A DNA stretch of 19,602 nt from an uncultured Eubacteriales bacterium (GTDB lineage: Bacteria; Bacillota; Clostridia; Peptostreptococcales; Anaerovoracaceae): positions 1 to 19,602 of the forward strand of contig URGK01000049.1 in the NCBI GenBank assembly GCA_900547295.1, written 5' to 3'. Both the position numbers and the translations under genes were made by a program. Below the pieces are notes generated by a model. That model saw nothing but the letters and a program-made list of their open reading frames with translations. It was not told the DNA's origin and did no database searches. This document shows, in pieces, positions 7,036 to 14,266 of this stretch. Position 1 is the stretch's first letter. Each line of letters starts with the position of its first letter.

Positions 7036-7512
7036 TCATCTTAATCTGTTCCTTACCATCATAAGCGCATATCCCAGCAAGTTCTGGCCTTTCCACTTGG
7101 TTTTATCAAATCTGTCCGGGTCTTTCATCGATACACCTATCCCCCATATTATGTCTTTTACCGCACACTCTGCCAGAATATCTTTGCCAGTTCCAAGAAG
7201 CAATTTCTTCAAACTTTTATTCTGTGAGAACTTTGCAATAAGCCCCTCATAAACAACAATCTGCCTTATTCCGTTCCAATAGCTTTCTTCAAATCCTGTT
7301 ACGCCTCTGCCAAGTGCTTTTATCTCTGCAACATCATCAGTTTCAAGTATCTGTTTCGCAGATGCAATGTCATTGAAATGCACAGCTTTCTGATACATCA
7401 TAAACTGCTCCATTGACGAGAACTTAATCTCCTCTGCCACAAAGTCCGACTTGTACCAGTTGCTCAAATACCCGTTCTCCTCATCGGGATTATGAAAACA
7501 TACTATATTCAT
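7036..7512 (-). CDS. NADAR-family (YbiA-like) ADP-ribose/N-glycoside hydrolase
   Basis: A 158-residue protein matching the NADAR/YbiA fold over its full length: GYLSNWY (14-20), FSSMEQFMMYQKAVHF (31-46, with the family Glu and Gln), KDIIWGIG (119-126), and a C-terminal KGQNLLGYALMMVR (141-154, family consensus GkNxLGxxLMxxR). Known NADAR proteins cleave N-glycosidic bonds in phosphoribosyl or ADP-ribosyl compounds. Some reverse guanine ADP-ribosylation laid down by DarT-type toxins. Here it is the last gene of a cassette headed by a predicted ADP-ribosyltransferase, which fits an antidote role (inference). Its ATG shares one base with the stop of the middle gene (TAATG), with GGGAGAA upstream, so stoichiometric co-expression is expected. 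The length is normal for the family. Confidence 0.85.
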   Translation of the reverse strand: MNIVCFHNPDEENGYLSNWYKSDFVAEEIKFSSMEQFMMYQKAVHFNDIASAKQILETDDVAEIKALGRGVTGFEESYWNGIRQIVVYEGLIAKFSQNKSLKKLLLGTGKDILAECAVKDIIWGIGVSMKDPDRFDKTKWKGQNLLGYALMMVRNRLR

Positions 7513-7928
7513 TAAACTTCTCCCACCTTTTTTACTGCCAGTTCAAGCTCCATATCGTGAAGAGCCGGATATGCTTTCTTTAAAAAATCGATTGGTACTC
7601 TGTCTATAATTTCACTGCTGGCAATGTCGTAATACCACTGGTAATATGCATAGAATTCACCAATCCAGTCTGGCATAAAGCCTTTCATTGCTTTTCCGTT
7701 TTGGGGAGAATATTTATCTGTATCACAAAAACACTCCCATAGCTCCGCAAAGCTCATTGTAGAAACAAAAGCCTGTCCTTCATCAATACTTTTTCTTGTC
7801 CTGCTTACCATATATGCTACAATAAAGTCCTCTGTATCTTTATCAGGAAAGCTCTCTGCAAACCAGTCAAACAGCTTACCCTGAGTTTCTACTACTTCCT
7901 CCAGATAACATTTTGGATATGCGCACAT
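7512..7928 (-). CDS. Unrecognised small helical protein between ADP-ribosyltransferase and NADAR genes
   Basis: A 138-residue protein that I do not recognise. It is predicted mostly alpha-helical, acidic and rich in aromatics (DWIGEFYAYYQWYYDIA, 87-103), without signal peptide or membrane segment. The C-terminal stretch VPIDFLKKAYPALHD (111-125) weakly recalls the tail of DUF3791, a small family often encoded beside DUF3990 genes; this is only an impression. The ATG at 7928 has GAGGTGA about 6 nt upstream and starts 10 nt after the transferase stop; an in-frame ATG at 7961 would overlap that gene and has no site. It is coupled by TAATG to the NADAR gene. Likely roles are an antitoxin or targeting partner of the transferase. 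Confidence 0.7.
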   Translation of the reverse strand: MCAYPKCYLEEVVETQGKLFDWFAESFPDKDTEDFIVAYMVSRTRKSIDEGQAFVSTMSFAELWECFCDTDKYSPQNGKAMKGFMPDWIGEFYAYYQWYYDIASSEIIDRVPIDFLKKAYPALHDMELELAVKKVGEV

Positions 7929-7938
7929 TTTAATCACC

Positions 7939-8586
7939 TCACAAAAGTGTACTGAATACATTTGTCACTTTATTTGCTTCGGAATTTATCAGTTCCCGCA
8001 TTTTTTCTCTGGCTGCTGCATCCCTCTCATTGTATTTCGGATTAAACTCTCTGTATTCAACAGGTTCAAGTTCATCTTCAATCTCATTAAGCTGAGAATA
8101 GGCTTTTTCTGATTTCAGGCAATACTGAATTCCAAGTCCGCCCAATGACAAAAGTTCTTCTAATATGTCAATATCTATTTCATCTCTCACAAATGCTTTT
8201 GCAATATAAAAGTAGGAAGCATCTGCTCTCCAGCCTTTTATTACATCATATTCTTTTGTTTCAATGCCGTATTCTGCAATGAATTTCTGTGAAAGCACTC
8301 TGTATCTTTTAGAATCAGCAGCATTTCTATGTTTCATAAGTTCTGCAAGCCACGTCAGAATATTAAGATTCTGGAAATCAAGTATCTTCAATTCATCAGT
8401 ATCTAATTCATACTTGTGTACCCAGCCGTTAATTCCGCCTATTTTGCATACGGCCCATTCTTTTGCAAGCTCTGCGCTTTCTGTCATATAGAAACCCTTA
8501 CCGTAGTCGTGTTTTTCTTCACCTAAACCAAACGTAGGTGTTATTTTCCTGTCAGAACTGCCGTGGAATAATATGATTTTTCCCAT
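7939..8586 (-). CDS. DUF3990-like predicted ADP-ribosyltransferase (toxin-like)
   Basis: A 215-residue protein. The first 65 residues show the DUF3990 pattern: a strand with ILFHGSS (H8), then DYGKGFYMTESAELAKEWA (Y33), then YELD. Later come KEYDVIKGWRAD (111-122) and LGIQYCLKSEKAYSQL (151-166, Q154). DUF3990 belongs to the ADP-ribosyltransferase superfamily, whose core is an H-Y-E/Q triad; H8-Y33-Q154 is my tentative assignment. The last 40 residues are a charged helical tail. The ATG has AGGAGG 8 nt upstream. It is the first gene of a three-gene unit ending in NADAR, an enzyme family that removes ADP-ribose-type adducts, so a toxin/antidote or defence function is inferred. The substrate is unknown. 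Confidence 0.75.
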   Translation of the reverse strand: MGKIILFHGSSDRKITPTFGLGEEKHDYGKGFYMTESAELAKEWAVCKIGGINGWVHKYELDTDELKILDFQNLNILTWLAELMKHRNAADSKRYRVLSQKFIAEYGIETKEYDVIKGWRADASYFYIAKAFVRDEIDIDILEELLSLGGLGIQYCLKSEKAYSQLNEIEDELEPVEYREFNPKYNERDAAAREKMRELINSEANKVTNVFSTLL

Positions 8587-8642
8587 AGCTTCTGCCTCCT
8601 GTTTTATAGTGTATATTCACTCTTTTCTCTTTTTCAAAAATA

Positions 8643-8661
8643 AAGATATCGACAATATCTT
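8643..8661. promoter_or_regulatory. Palindrome AAGATAT-N5-ATATCTT at the cassette transcription start
   Basis: Perfect 7-bp arms with a 5-nt centre lie directly downstream of the -10 box (8663-8668), spanning the expected start site. This is a typical autorepressor location, for example in toxin-antitoxin operons. No DNA-binding domain is obvious in the three proteins, so the binder is unknown. Confidence 0.5.
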
Positions 8662-8662
8662 A

Positions 8663-8691
8663 ATTATACCACACTGAACTTGTATATTCAC
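8663..8691 (-). promoter_or_regulatory. Extended -10 promoter of the ADP-ribosyltransferase/NADAR cassette
   Basis: On the minus strand TGG-TATAAT (8671-8663) forms an extended -10 element. The -35 position holds GTGAAT or a shifted variant, which is weak. The expected start is near 8656, leaving a leader of about 70 nt before the transferase gene. Confidence 0.6.
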
Positions 8692-8733
8692 ATATAATTG
8701 TCTTTTGCTGATAGTGATATGTGTTCCTAATAA

Positions 8734-8771
8734 ATAACGGGATTTCAGAAACACTTCCGAAGTCCCGTTAT
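8734..8771 (-). terminator. Hairpin terminator after the glycerate kinase gene
   Basis: A 13-bp arm ATAACGGGATTTC (8734-8746) pairs with GAAGTCCCGTTAT (8759-8771), with one G-U pair, around a 12-nt loop. It lies 37 nt past the glycerate kinase stop. The U-tract on the minus strand is interrupted (TTTATT), so I call it a probable terminator. Confidence 0.65.
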
Positions 8772-8808
8772 CTTTATGTTTTTTATGTAAGGCATTTACG
8801 TTAAATTC

Positions 8809-9957
8809 TTAGAATTCTGTTTTATCCAGTATCTTAAACATTGTCCTTTTCAGGTCTTTTCTGCAGTTTGCGAACATCTCGCTCTGGCTGTCATAAGTGC
8901 CGGGGTCAGTCTGAAATACGCCTGTAATTCCCACTTCTGAAAGCCCGCTGACGTTGTCGGCAACGCTTCCTGCCACAACTATAACAGGGATTCCCGATTT
9001 CATGGCTCTTCTGGAAATTCCCACAGCCACCTTGCCGCCGAGGCTCTGACTGTCAAAGCTGCCCTCGCCTGTAAAAATCACTCTGCAATCCTTAATCAGC
9101 TTCTCAAATCCCAGCATATCAAGTATCACATCTATTCCCTGTCTGAGTCTGGCGCCGAGAAAAACATATGCTCCCGCGCCTGTTCCTCCAGCAGCACCGC
9201 CGCCTGCAAGCTCTGAAATATCTGCTCCTGTTTCAGCTTTTACTGTTTCCGCATATTTTTTCAGATTGCCGTCAAGCACTCTGACCATAGCCTCGTCTGC
9301 GCCTTTCTGCGGTGCAAACACATATGCCGCGCCTCTTGGTCCGTAAAGCGGATTATCTATATCACACATTGCCTCTATAGCCACGTTTCCCAAAAGTCTG
9401 TCAGAAGCTGTTTTATCAATCCTGCTTATCCTGTCAAGATTCCTGCCGGCAGGGACAAAGGATCTGCCCGCTTCATCATAAAACACGGTTCCCAGTGCCG
9501 CTGCCATTCCTGCTCCGCCGTCATTGCTGCAGCTTCCGCCAAGTCCCAGTATTATACGCCTGCATCCTGACTCTACGGCATCTCTGACAAGCTCGCCGAC
9601 TCCAAAGGTAGTCGCAGCTGACGGATCTCTCATGCCGTTATCGGTAAGCGCAAAGCCTGAGGCTGCTGCCATTTCAATAATTGCAGTATCGCCCGTAATG
9701 CCGTAGGCTGCCTGTACTTTTTTACCGTAGGGTCCTGTTACAGTCACCGTTTTCTTTTTGCCGCCAAAGGCAGACAGAAAACAGTCCACCGTACCCTCTC
9801 CGCCGTCAGCTACAGGAACAGTCACAACCTCTGCGCCCGGATTTTTTTCAAGCACTGCTGATTTCATAATCTCGCATACTTCAATGGAATCCATAGTTCC
9901 CTTGAAAGAATCAGGCATTATAAGGTATTTTTTTTGCAAAACTTTTTGCTTATCCAT
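8809..9957 (-). CDS. garK: Glycerate 2-kinase (GarK/GlxK family)
   Basis: A 382-residue enzyme that phosphorylates D-glycerate with ATP to 2-phosphoglycerate, feeding lower glycolysis. Family motifs: MPDSFKGTM near the N-terminus (14-22), VADGGEGTVDCF, the glycine-rich LGLGGSCSNDGGAG, and FTGEGSFDSQSLGGK towards the C-terminus. The length matches the family (about 380). I chose the ATG at 9957 because it overlaps the permease stop (ATGGATAA) and has AGGAAG 7 nt upstream; a start at 9999 would lie deep inside the permease gene. It is the last gene of a unit with an APC permease and a C69-like hydrolase. A CdaR-type regulator sits divergently upstream, and CdaR regulators of E. coli control glycerate kinase genes. 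The symbol follows the family; garK and glxK cannot be told apart here. Confidence 0.9.
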   Translation of the reverse strand: MDKQKVLQKKYLIMPDSFKGTMDSIEVCEIMKSAVLEKNPGAEVVTVPVADGGEGTVDCFLSAFGGKKKTVTVTGPYGKKVQAAYGITGDTAIIEMAAASGFALTDNGMRDPSAATTFGVGELVRDAVESGCRRIILGLGGSCSNDGGAGMAAALGTVFYDEAGRSFVPAGRNLDRISRIDKTASDRLLGNVAIEAMCDIDNPLYGPRGAAYVFAPQKGADEAMVRVLDGNLKKYAETVKAETGADISELAGGGAAGGTGAGAYVFLGARLRQGIDVILDMLGFEKLIKDCRVIFTGEGSFDSQSLGGKVAVGISRRAMKSGIPVIVVAGSVADNVSGLSEVGITGVFQTDPGTYDSQSEMFANCRKDLKRTMFKILDKTEF

Positions 9958-11542
9958 TAATTGCTTCCTTCGATTCTGTCTTATTGTATAAAACTCCAAA
10001 TATAACGGCCAGCACTGCGCATACCGCAGCTCCGACAGTTACAAGCATCATCAGAATATCAAACATATTGTCAACGCCGTAGGCTTCTGCATAATATGCG
10101 TGATCCTCATATCCAGGAAGAAACAGTCTGCCTATAATCATAAGCACTGCCAGAAGTCCGAAAGAAAATGATATTCTCTTGGTATCTCCGACTGCAAGCT
10201 TTGTTTTTTCATTTATAGGATACTTCTCAGGATCATTTTTGTAAAGACCGCCGTAAATTTTCTTGAAGATTATGTATGCGATAGGTCCTGATATCATACC
10301 CAGAAGTCCCATTACGAAATAGTCCGCTCCGTTTATATAAAGGGCTATAAACGCAACCACAACGGGAACAGCGCAGAATATGTCAGTGCCTACCTTACCC
10401 ATCTTAATTCTGTAAGGTCTAGGCAGGTCAGGCTCTTTTCTTCTCAGAACTATCTGTGAAATCATAATCAGAGAATAAAGTCCCAGATTAAACAGTGAAA
10501 CTATAGTAACAAGTATGTCAAACTTGAACGCGCATAAAATCAGTGAAACTACCGACAGACTTATAATTGCCACATAAGGAACACCTCTTTTTTTGTCGCA
10601 CTTTACAAGCGCCTTAGGAGCAAGGTTGTCCTCCGCCATTACAAAGAAGCCTCTTGCGCCTGATGCCAGATAAACGTTAAACATTGATATGTTTGATATG
10701 AAAGCAACCATTACGAAAGCTACTCCGAATGCAGGAGCAAACTGCATTGCAACGTTTACATATGAAACTCCTTCGGAACCCCACTTATCCCACTGGCCTA
10801 TAGCGCCAAGTGATGCCACTGTAGGAAGCACATATGTACCTATAATCAGAGGCAGCGCTATTATTATAGCCTTTGGAATCATCTGCGGGTCTTTAACCTC
10901 TCCCGCAAGACTTGACATTGACTCATAGCCTGCATACATCCACATACCGATTGCTATGCTTGAGCCTATGCTGCCTACAACTGTCTGTCCTGTAGCAACA
11001 ACCGGTTCAAACGGATTGTGGGAGAAATGAATAAACCCTATTATTGCAATACCTGCAAAGGCAACCAGAATTGCTCCTGATATTATCGAGCTTACGATTG
11101 CAACGTCTTTTACTCCTCTGAGGTTTATCCAGGTGAAAACTCCGATTATGATTATCTTGCATATGTAGCTCTGAAGATTGTTGAGTCCCAGATATGAAGC
11201 AAGGTAATCTGTTGACAGTACAACGAATACCGCAACATTTATATATATCCCTATATTTTTGAGCCAGCCGATCTGAAATCCCCAGAACTCGCCCAAAGCT
11301 CTCTGAACCCATCTGTAAAACCCGCATTCGTCAGGAATTGCAGAGCCCAGCTCGCACGATGCAAGCGCTATAGGGAATGCCCATATAATCGGCAGTACAA
11401 ACAGCATTATTATTGTCATTCCCGGTCCTGAAGAGGATATCATATCCTCTATACCGTAAGCGCCGGCTGCGGTCATTGCGTATATCATTCCCACAAGACC
11501 TATAAGGCCTACGCTTTGTTTTTTCAATCCATTATCACTCAT
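9950..11542 (-). CDS. APC-superfamily amino acid/polyamine permease
   Basis: A 530-residue integral membrane protein with about 12-14 hydrophobic segments. The N-terminal segment contains GLIGLVGMIYAMTAAGAYGIEDM, resembling the unwound helix-1 substrate site of APC transporters. It is followed by the IPDECGFYRWVQRALG amphipathic region and WMYAGYESMSSLAGEVKDP, the conserved APC helix-6 region. The C-terminal third carries a soluble loop (about 430-460) before the last helices. It imports or exchanges an amino acid, amine or similar compound across the cytoplasmic membrane; the substrate is not readable. It starts 31 nt after the C69-like gene with GAGAGG upstream and overlaps glycerate kinase by 8 nt. 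An APC permease is unusual beside glycerate kinase and CdaR, where sugar-diacid transporters are normal. Confidence 0.87.
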   Translation of the reverse strand: MSDNGLKKQSVGLIGLVGMIYAMTAAGAYGIEDMISSSGPGMTIIMLFVLPIIWAFPIALASCELGSAIPDECGFYRWVQRALGEFWGFQIGWLKNIGIYINVAVFVVLSTDYLASYLGLNNLQSYICKIIIIGVFTWINLRGVKDVAIVSSIISGAILVAFAGIAIIGFIHFSHNPFEPVVATGQTVVGSIGSSIAIGMWMYAGYESMSSLAGEVKDPQMIPKAIIIALPLIIGTYVLPTVASLGAIGQWDKWGSEGVSYVNVAMQFAPAFGVAFVMVAFISNISMFNVYLASGARGFFVMAEDNLAPKALVKCDKKRGVPYVAIISLSVVSLILCAFKFDILVTIVSLFNLGLYSLIMISQIVLRRKEPDLPRPYRIKMGKVGTDIFCAVPVVVAFIALYINGADYFVMGLLGMISGPIAYIIFKKIYGGLYKNDPEKYPINEKTKLAVGDTKRISFSFGLLAVLMIIGRLFLPGYEDHAYYAEAYGVDNMFDILMMLVTVGAAVCAVLAVIFGVLYNKTESKEAING

Positions 11543-11573
11543 TTTGTTTTTCCTCTCTGTATCAGTAGTATAT

Positions 11574-12962
11574 CTACAGCTTTAAGTCATAAGGCATTCC
11601 GCACATATCCGCTGAATCTCTGAAATAGTCAAGCATCAGATAATTAATTCTCGTTGACGGCAGCTTAGCCTTTATCTTTGCTGTAAGGTCTCTTGCTGCG
11701 GCAATACTTCTCTCAAATGCTTCCTGTGAAAGAGCCTTGAGTTTTTCATCGTTGCCGTCGTATTCGCTCTTAGCCTGCTCAACCTGCTGTATCAGCTCGT
11801 CCTCCATAGGCTGAAATACTTCCTGCGCCATAGGAGCAAAGTCGTTGTAACTTAAGGAGATGTATCTTTCAAGCTCGTTGAAAATCCACCAAGGGCTGTC
11901 CGGGTTATATACAGCATCTGCAACCGCCAGCTGCTCCGGCATCCAGCCGATATTGAATTTAGGTGTAAATACCGAACAACAAGGCGGAGCCATACTTCCC
12001 CAGTATGTGATTTTGAAAGGTTCAGGCGCATTCTTGTCAAGTGAGCATACCACGCTTGCAGCTGATGCACAGCCGTTCATACCGCCCGGATGGCAGCATA
12101 TTGTAGGCATCTTTGAAGTAGCGATGTCATACTGTATCGGTTTTCTGTAATCCATGTCATAATGGTCACGCAGATTGTTCATCATCATTTTTACAGTGAA
12201 CGGATCTCTGTTTTTCATCAGTTCTTCCTGTCTGATGTATCTGAAATACGCTTCTCCGTCCTCATAGTCGCAGTCTGAAATGGAGAAAGTTTCACCTATG
12301 TTTATTCTCTCCTCATCTCTGCACCAGCCCTTAGCCGCAGCCTCTTTGATTACGTTTTTGCCTATAAGGTCATAGTCATCCCTGAGCGCGTAGATATTTC
12401 CTATGTGACCTACATGCTCTATCTTCTTGGCAGCCCACATTCTCTGGCAGGATTCAAATATATATGCCTCGTTGTAGTCTGCAACAATATAGTTGGCATT
12501 GAAATACTGAGGTCTGATCAGCGGATCTCCGCCTGTTCCGTAAGTTTCAAGAAGCTCGCCTATAACCTCAACAGCCTTTGCGGCGCTGTCTGATCTTGCA
12601 AGGGCAAGTCTTAAAATATCCATTCCTATAAGGCCCCATTTAAGCTCAGGTGTTTCTCTGCCTGTTACAGCCTCGTTTCCTATGATTACTCCGTGTTCGT
12701 TTACACCGTGTTCAAAACCGAATATGTTGTACGGTCTTGAGCCTATATATCCGTAAGTGTGTGAAACCTCGGGAATTTTTATATAGGTGCACTGCACCAT
12801 TTCACCTTCTTCGTGGTCAGCCGGCGGAAAATATGCCAGAGGCTGTGACTCGTTTACGGGACGGTCACTGTTTTTTCCAAAAATAATATCTCCGGCCTTT
12901 GTCGCGCTGCTTAATGCAATAAGTGTTGAGCACGATCTTGAAACAGCCTTTTTCATTTTCAT
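11574..12962 (-). CDS. C69-family/secernin-like Ntn hydrolase (dipeptidase-like)
   Basis: A 462-residue Ntn hydrolase. The predicted nucleophile is C11 in SRSCSTLIAL, which would become N-terminal after removal of a ten-residue propeptide, as in peptidase family C69. The family motif DIIFGKNSDRPVNESQPL follows (about 25-42), then GFEHGVNEHGVIIGNEAV. No signal peptide is evident, so a cytoplasmic location is expected. C69 and secernin-like enzymes cleave dipeptides or other amides, for example carcinine-type conjugates. The ATG at 12962 is supported by AGGAGG with 6-nt spacing. It is the first gene of the unit with permease and glycerate kinase, so it probably hydrolyses the compound the permease brings in, perhaps releasing a serine- or glycerate-related product (inference). 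It is divergent from the CdaR-type regulator. Confidence 0.83.
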   Translation of the reverse strand: MKMKKAVSRSCSTLIALSSATKAGDIIFGKNSDRPVNESQPLAYFPPADHEEGEMVQCTYIKIPEVSHTYGYIGSRPYNIFGFEHGVNEHGVIIGNEAVTGRETPELKWGLIGMDILRLALARSDSAAKAVEVIGELLETYGTGGDPLIRPQYFNANYIVADYNEAYIFESCQRMWAAKKIEHVGHIGNIYALRDDYDLIGKNVIKEAAAKGWCRDEERINIGETFSISDCDYEDGEAYFRYIRQEELMKNRDPFTVKMMMNNLRDHYDMDYRKPIQYDIATSKMPTICCHPGGMNGCASAASVVCSLDKNAPEPFKITYWGSMAPPCCSVFTPKFNIGWMPEQLAVADAVYNPDSPWWIFNELERYISLSYNDFAPMAQEVFQPMEDELIQQVEQAKSEYDGNDEKLKALSQEAFERSIAAARDLTAKIKAKLPSTRINYLMLDYFRDSADMCGMPYDLKL

Positions 12963-12981
12963 TGTAAACCTCCTGTTTATA

Positions 12982-13010
12982 TTGACGAATAATATTGTTA
13001 TAATTATAAT
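12982..13010 (+). promoter_or_regulatory. Sigma-A promoter for the CdaR-type regulator
   Basis: TTGACG (12982-12987) and TATAAT (13005-13010) are separated by exactly 17 nt. The start would be near 13017, giving a leader of about 110 nt that contains the 13063-13078 palindrome. The same AT-rich stretch (12989-13015, imperfect dyad with arms ATAATATT/AATATTAT) must also hold the minus-strand promoter of the hydrolase operon, but no clear -35/-10 pair can be read there. Confidence 0.65.
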
Positions 13011-13062
13011 ATTATATGTAACATTTTTATATAGGCATATATCCGAAAATACAGGCTAATTG

Positions 13063-13078
13063 CTGTTACGCGTAACAG
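13063..13078. promoter_or_regulatory. Perfect 16-bp palindrome CTGTTACGCGTAACAG in the divergent intergenic region
   Basis: A gapless perfect dyad lies between the hydrolase start (12962) and the regulator start (13129). It is 101 bp upstream of the hydrolase gene and in the leader of the regulator gene. It is the obvious candidate operator for the adjacent CdaR-type protein, acting as an upstream activation site for the operon and a roadblock on its own gene. Confidence 0.6.
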
Positions 13079-13128
13079 TATTGCCAATATAGTAAAAACA
13101 ATTCAGCAAATTAATGCGGAGGTGTTTT

Positions 13129-14226
13129 ATGAAAATAAGCAAGAGCGCGGCTACAGATCTGATACGGGAAATCAGCTCTGTCATAGATTATGACATCAAT
13201 ATAATGAACGAAAACGGAGTTATTCTGGCAAGTACGGACAAGGAACGTGTCGGCCAGTTCCACGAGGGCGCACATCTTGTAATCAAGCAAAATCTCAAAG
13301 AGCTTCCAGTATATTACGATGAGGAATATGCAGGCTGCAGGCAGGGTATAAATCTGCCGCTGTTTTCTGATGACAATATAATCGGAGTTGTGGGAATAAC
13401 AGGCGATGTATCCGAAACCGGCAGATACGCGCGCCTTATCAAAAAGGTAACTGAAATTCTCGTCAAGGACTTTGATATGATACAGCAGAGCAACCGCAGG
13501 GAACATTCGCGCACCCTCTTCATAAACAGCTGGATCAACAATGAGCTTGAAAGCAGCGCCCAGCTTACCGAAAAGCTGACAAAATACAATATCAACCCAA
13601 ATTCACCTATTACCGCAGCGCTTGTAAGCAGCAGCAACAGTAAAGCAGTTCACAGCTTTATTGATTCAATAATAGACAAAACACATATTCTTACAGGATA
13701 CAGTAGCAACTACGGCATCCTTATAGGCAATTTCAGCTCCGCAGACAAATTCAGGGAGTATCTCCTGACCTGCTTTAACAGCGAATTTCCGCAGGACAAT
13801 TACACTGTTGCCATAGGTACAAGCTTTCCTGACAGCAGGCAGGCCCATCAGTCGTTTCATCAGGCGCGAAAGGTTATGGAGCTTCTGAACGGACAGAGCG
13901 GCATATTTATTTATGACGAAATGCTGCTTGACATAATTTTAAGTTCTGTTGACATCGATCACAAAAAACGTTTCTGCGGCATTGTTTTTAAAGACTGCGA
14001 ACATAGAGAAATAGAGGACATAATAGATTTCATAAATATATATTACATCAGCAACGGCTCTATAAATGCCATAGCTTCCGAGCTTTTCATACACAAAAAT
14101 ACTGTTCAGTACAAGATAAACAAAATAATAAGCCGTACCGGACTTGACCCTCGTATAATGAGCAATCTGACCTCTCTTTATCTGGCAGGTCTGTGGTACC
14201 GCAATATATATCCGGAGAAAGATTAA
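13129..14226 (+). CDS. CdaR-type (sugar diacid / PucR-like) transcriptional regulator
   Basis: A 365-residue protein. The N-terminal part of about 130 residues is a putative sugar-diacid recognition domain, with NIMNENGVILASTDKERVGQFHEGA and the CRQGINLPL / IIGVVGITGD pattern typical of CdaR ligand domains. The middle is a GGDEF-like divergent domain (about 150-270, QARKVMELL). The C-terminus is a PucR-type helix-turn-helix (ASELFIHKNTVQYKINKI, about 320-340). The family senses carboxylates such as glycerate and usually activates neighbouring genes. I chose the ATG at 13129 with GGAGGTG 4 nt upstream; an in-frame ATG at 13114 overlaps that site. It is divergent from the hydrolase-permease-glycerate kinase operon, its likely target. 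The gene is followed by a strong hairpin terminator. Confidence 0.88.
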   Translation: MKISKSAATDLIREISSVIDYDINIMNENGVILASTDKERVGQFHEGAHLVIKQNLKELPVYYDEEYAGCRQGINLPLFSDDNIIGVVGITGDVSETGRYARLIKKVTEILVKDFDMIQQSNRREHSRTLFINSWINNELESSAQLTEKLTKYNINPNSPITAALVSSSNSKAVHSFIDSIIDKTHILTGYSSNYGILIGNFSSADKFREYLLTCFNSEFPQDNYTVAIGTSFPDSRQAHQSFHQARKVMELLNGQSGIFIYDEMLLDIILSSVDIDHKKRFCGIVFKDCEHREIEDIIDFINIYYISNGSINAIASELFIHKNTVQYKINKIISRTGLDPRIMSNLTSLYLAGLWYRNIYPEKD

Positions 14227-14227
14227 A

Positions 14228-14260
14228 GCGGCAGGAATTCCCTATCTAAGGGCCTGCCGC
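14228..14260. terminator. Bidirectional intrinsic terminator between convergent genes
   Basis: GCGGCAGG (14228-14235) pairs with CCTGCCGC (14253-14260), with an inner CCC/GGG extension. CTTTT follows on the plus strand and CTTTAA on the minus strand. It lies between the regulator stop (14226) and the anti-sigma stop (14267), so it serves both. Confidence 0.85.
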
Positions 14261-14266
14261 CTTTTA

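Larger units (their letters stand above)
8610..8691. repeat. Direct repeat TGTATATTCAC flanking the ADP-ribosyltransferase promoter
   Basis: The identical 11-mer occurs at 8610-8620, between the promoter and the ribosome binding site, and at 8681-8691, over the -35 region. The starts are 71 bp apart and a palindrome lies between the copies. It could be a second operator class or a chance AT-rich match. Confidence 0.45.

Noticed and set aside
6418..7044. 208-codon plus-strand reading frame antisense to the DUF4300 gene
   Set aside because: It is the complement of a Lys/Ser/Asp-rich gene, with a biased Phe/Leu/Ser/Ala composition. The minus-strand gene has a signal peptide, a ribosome binding site and recognisable domains.
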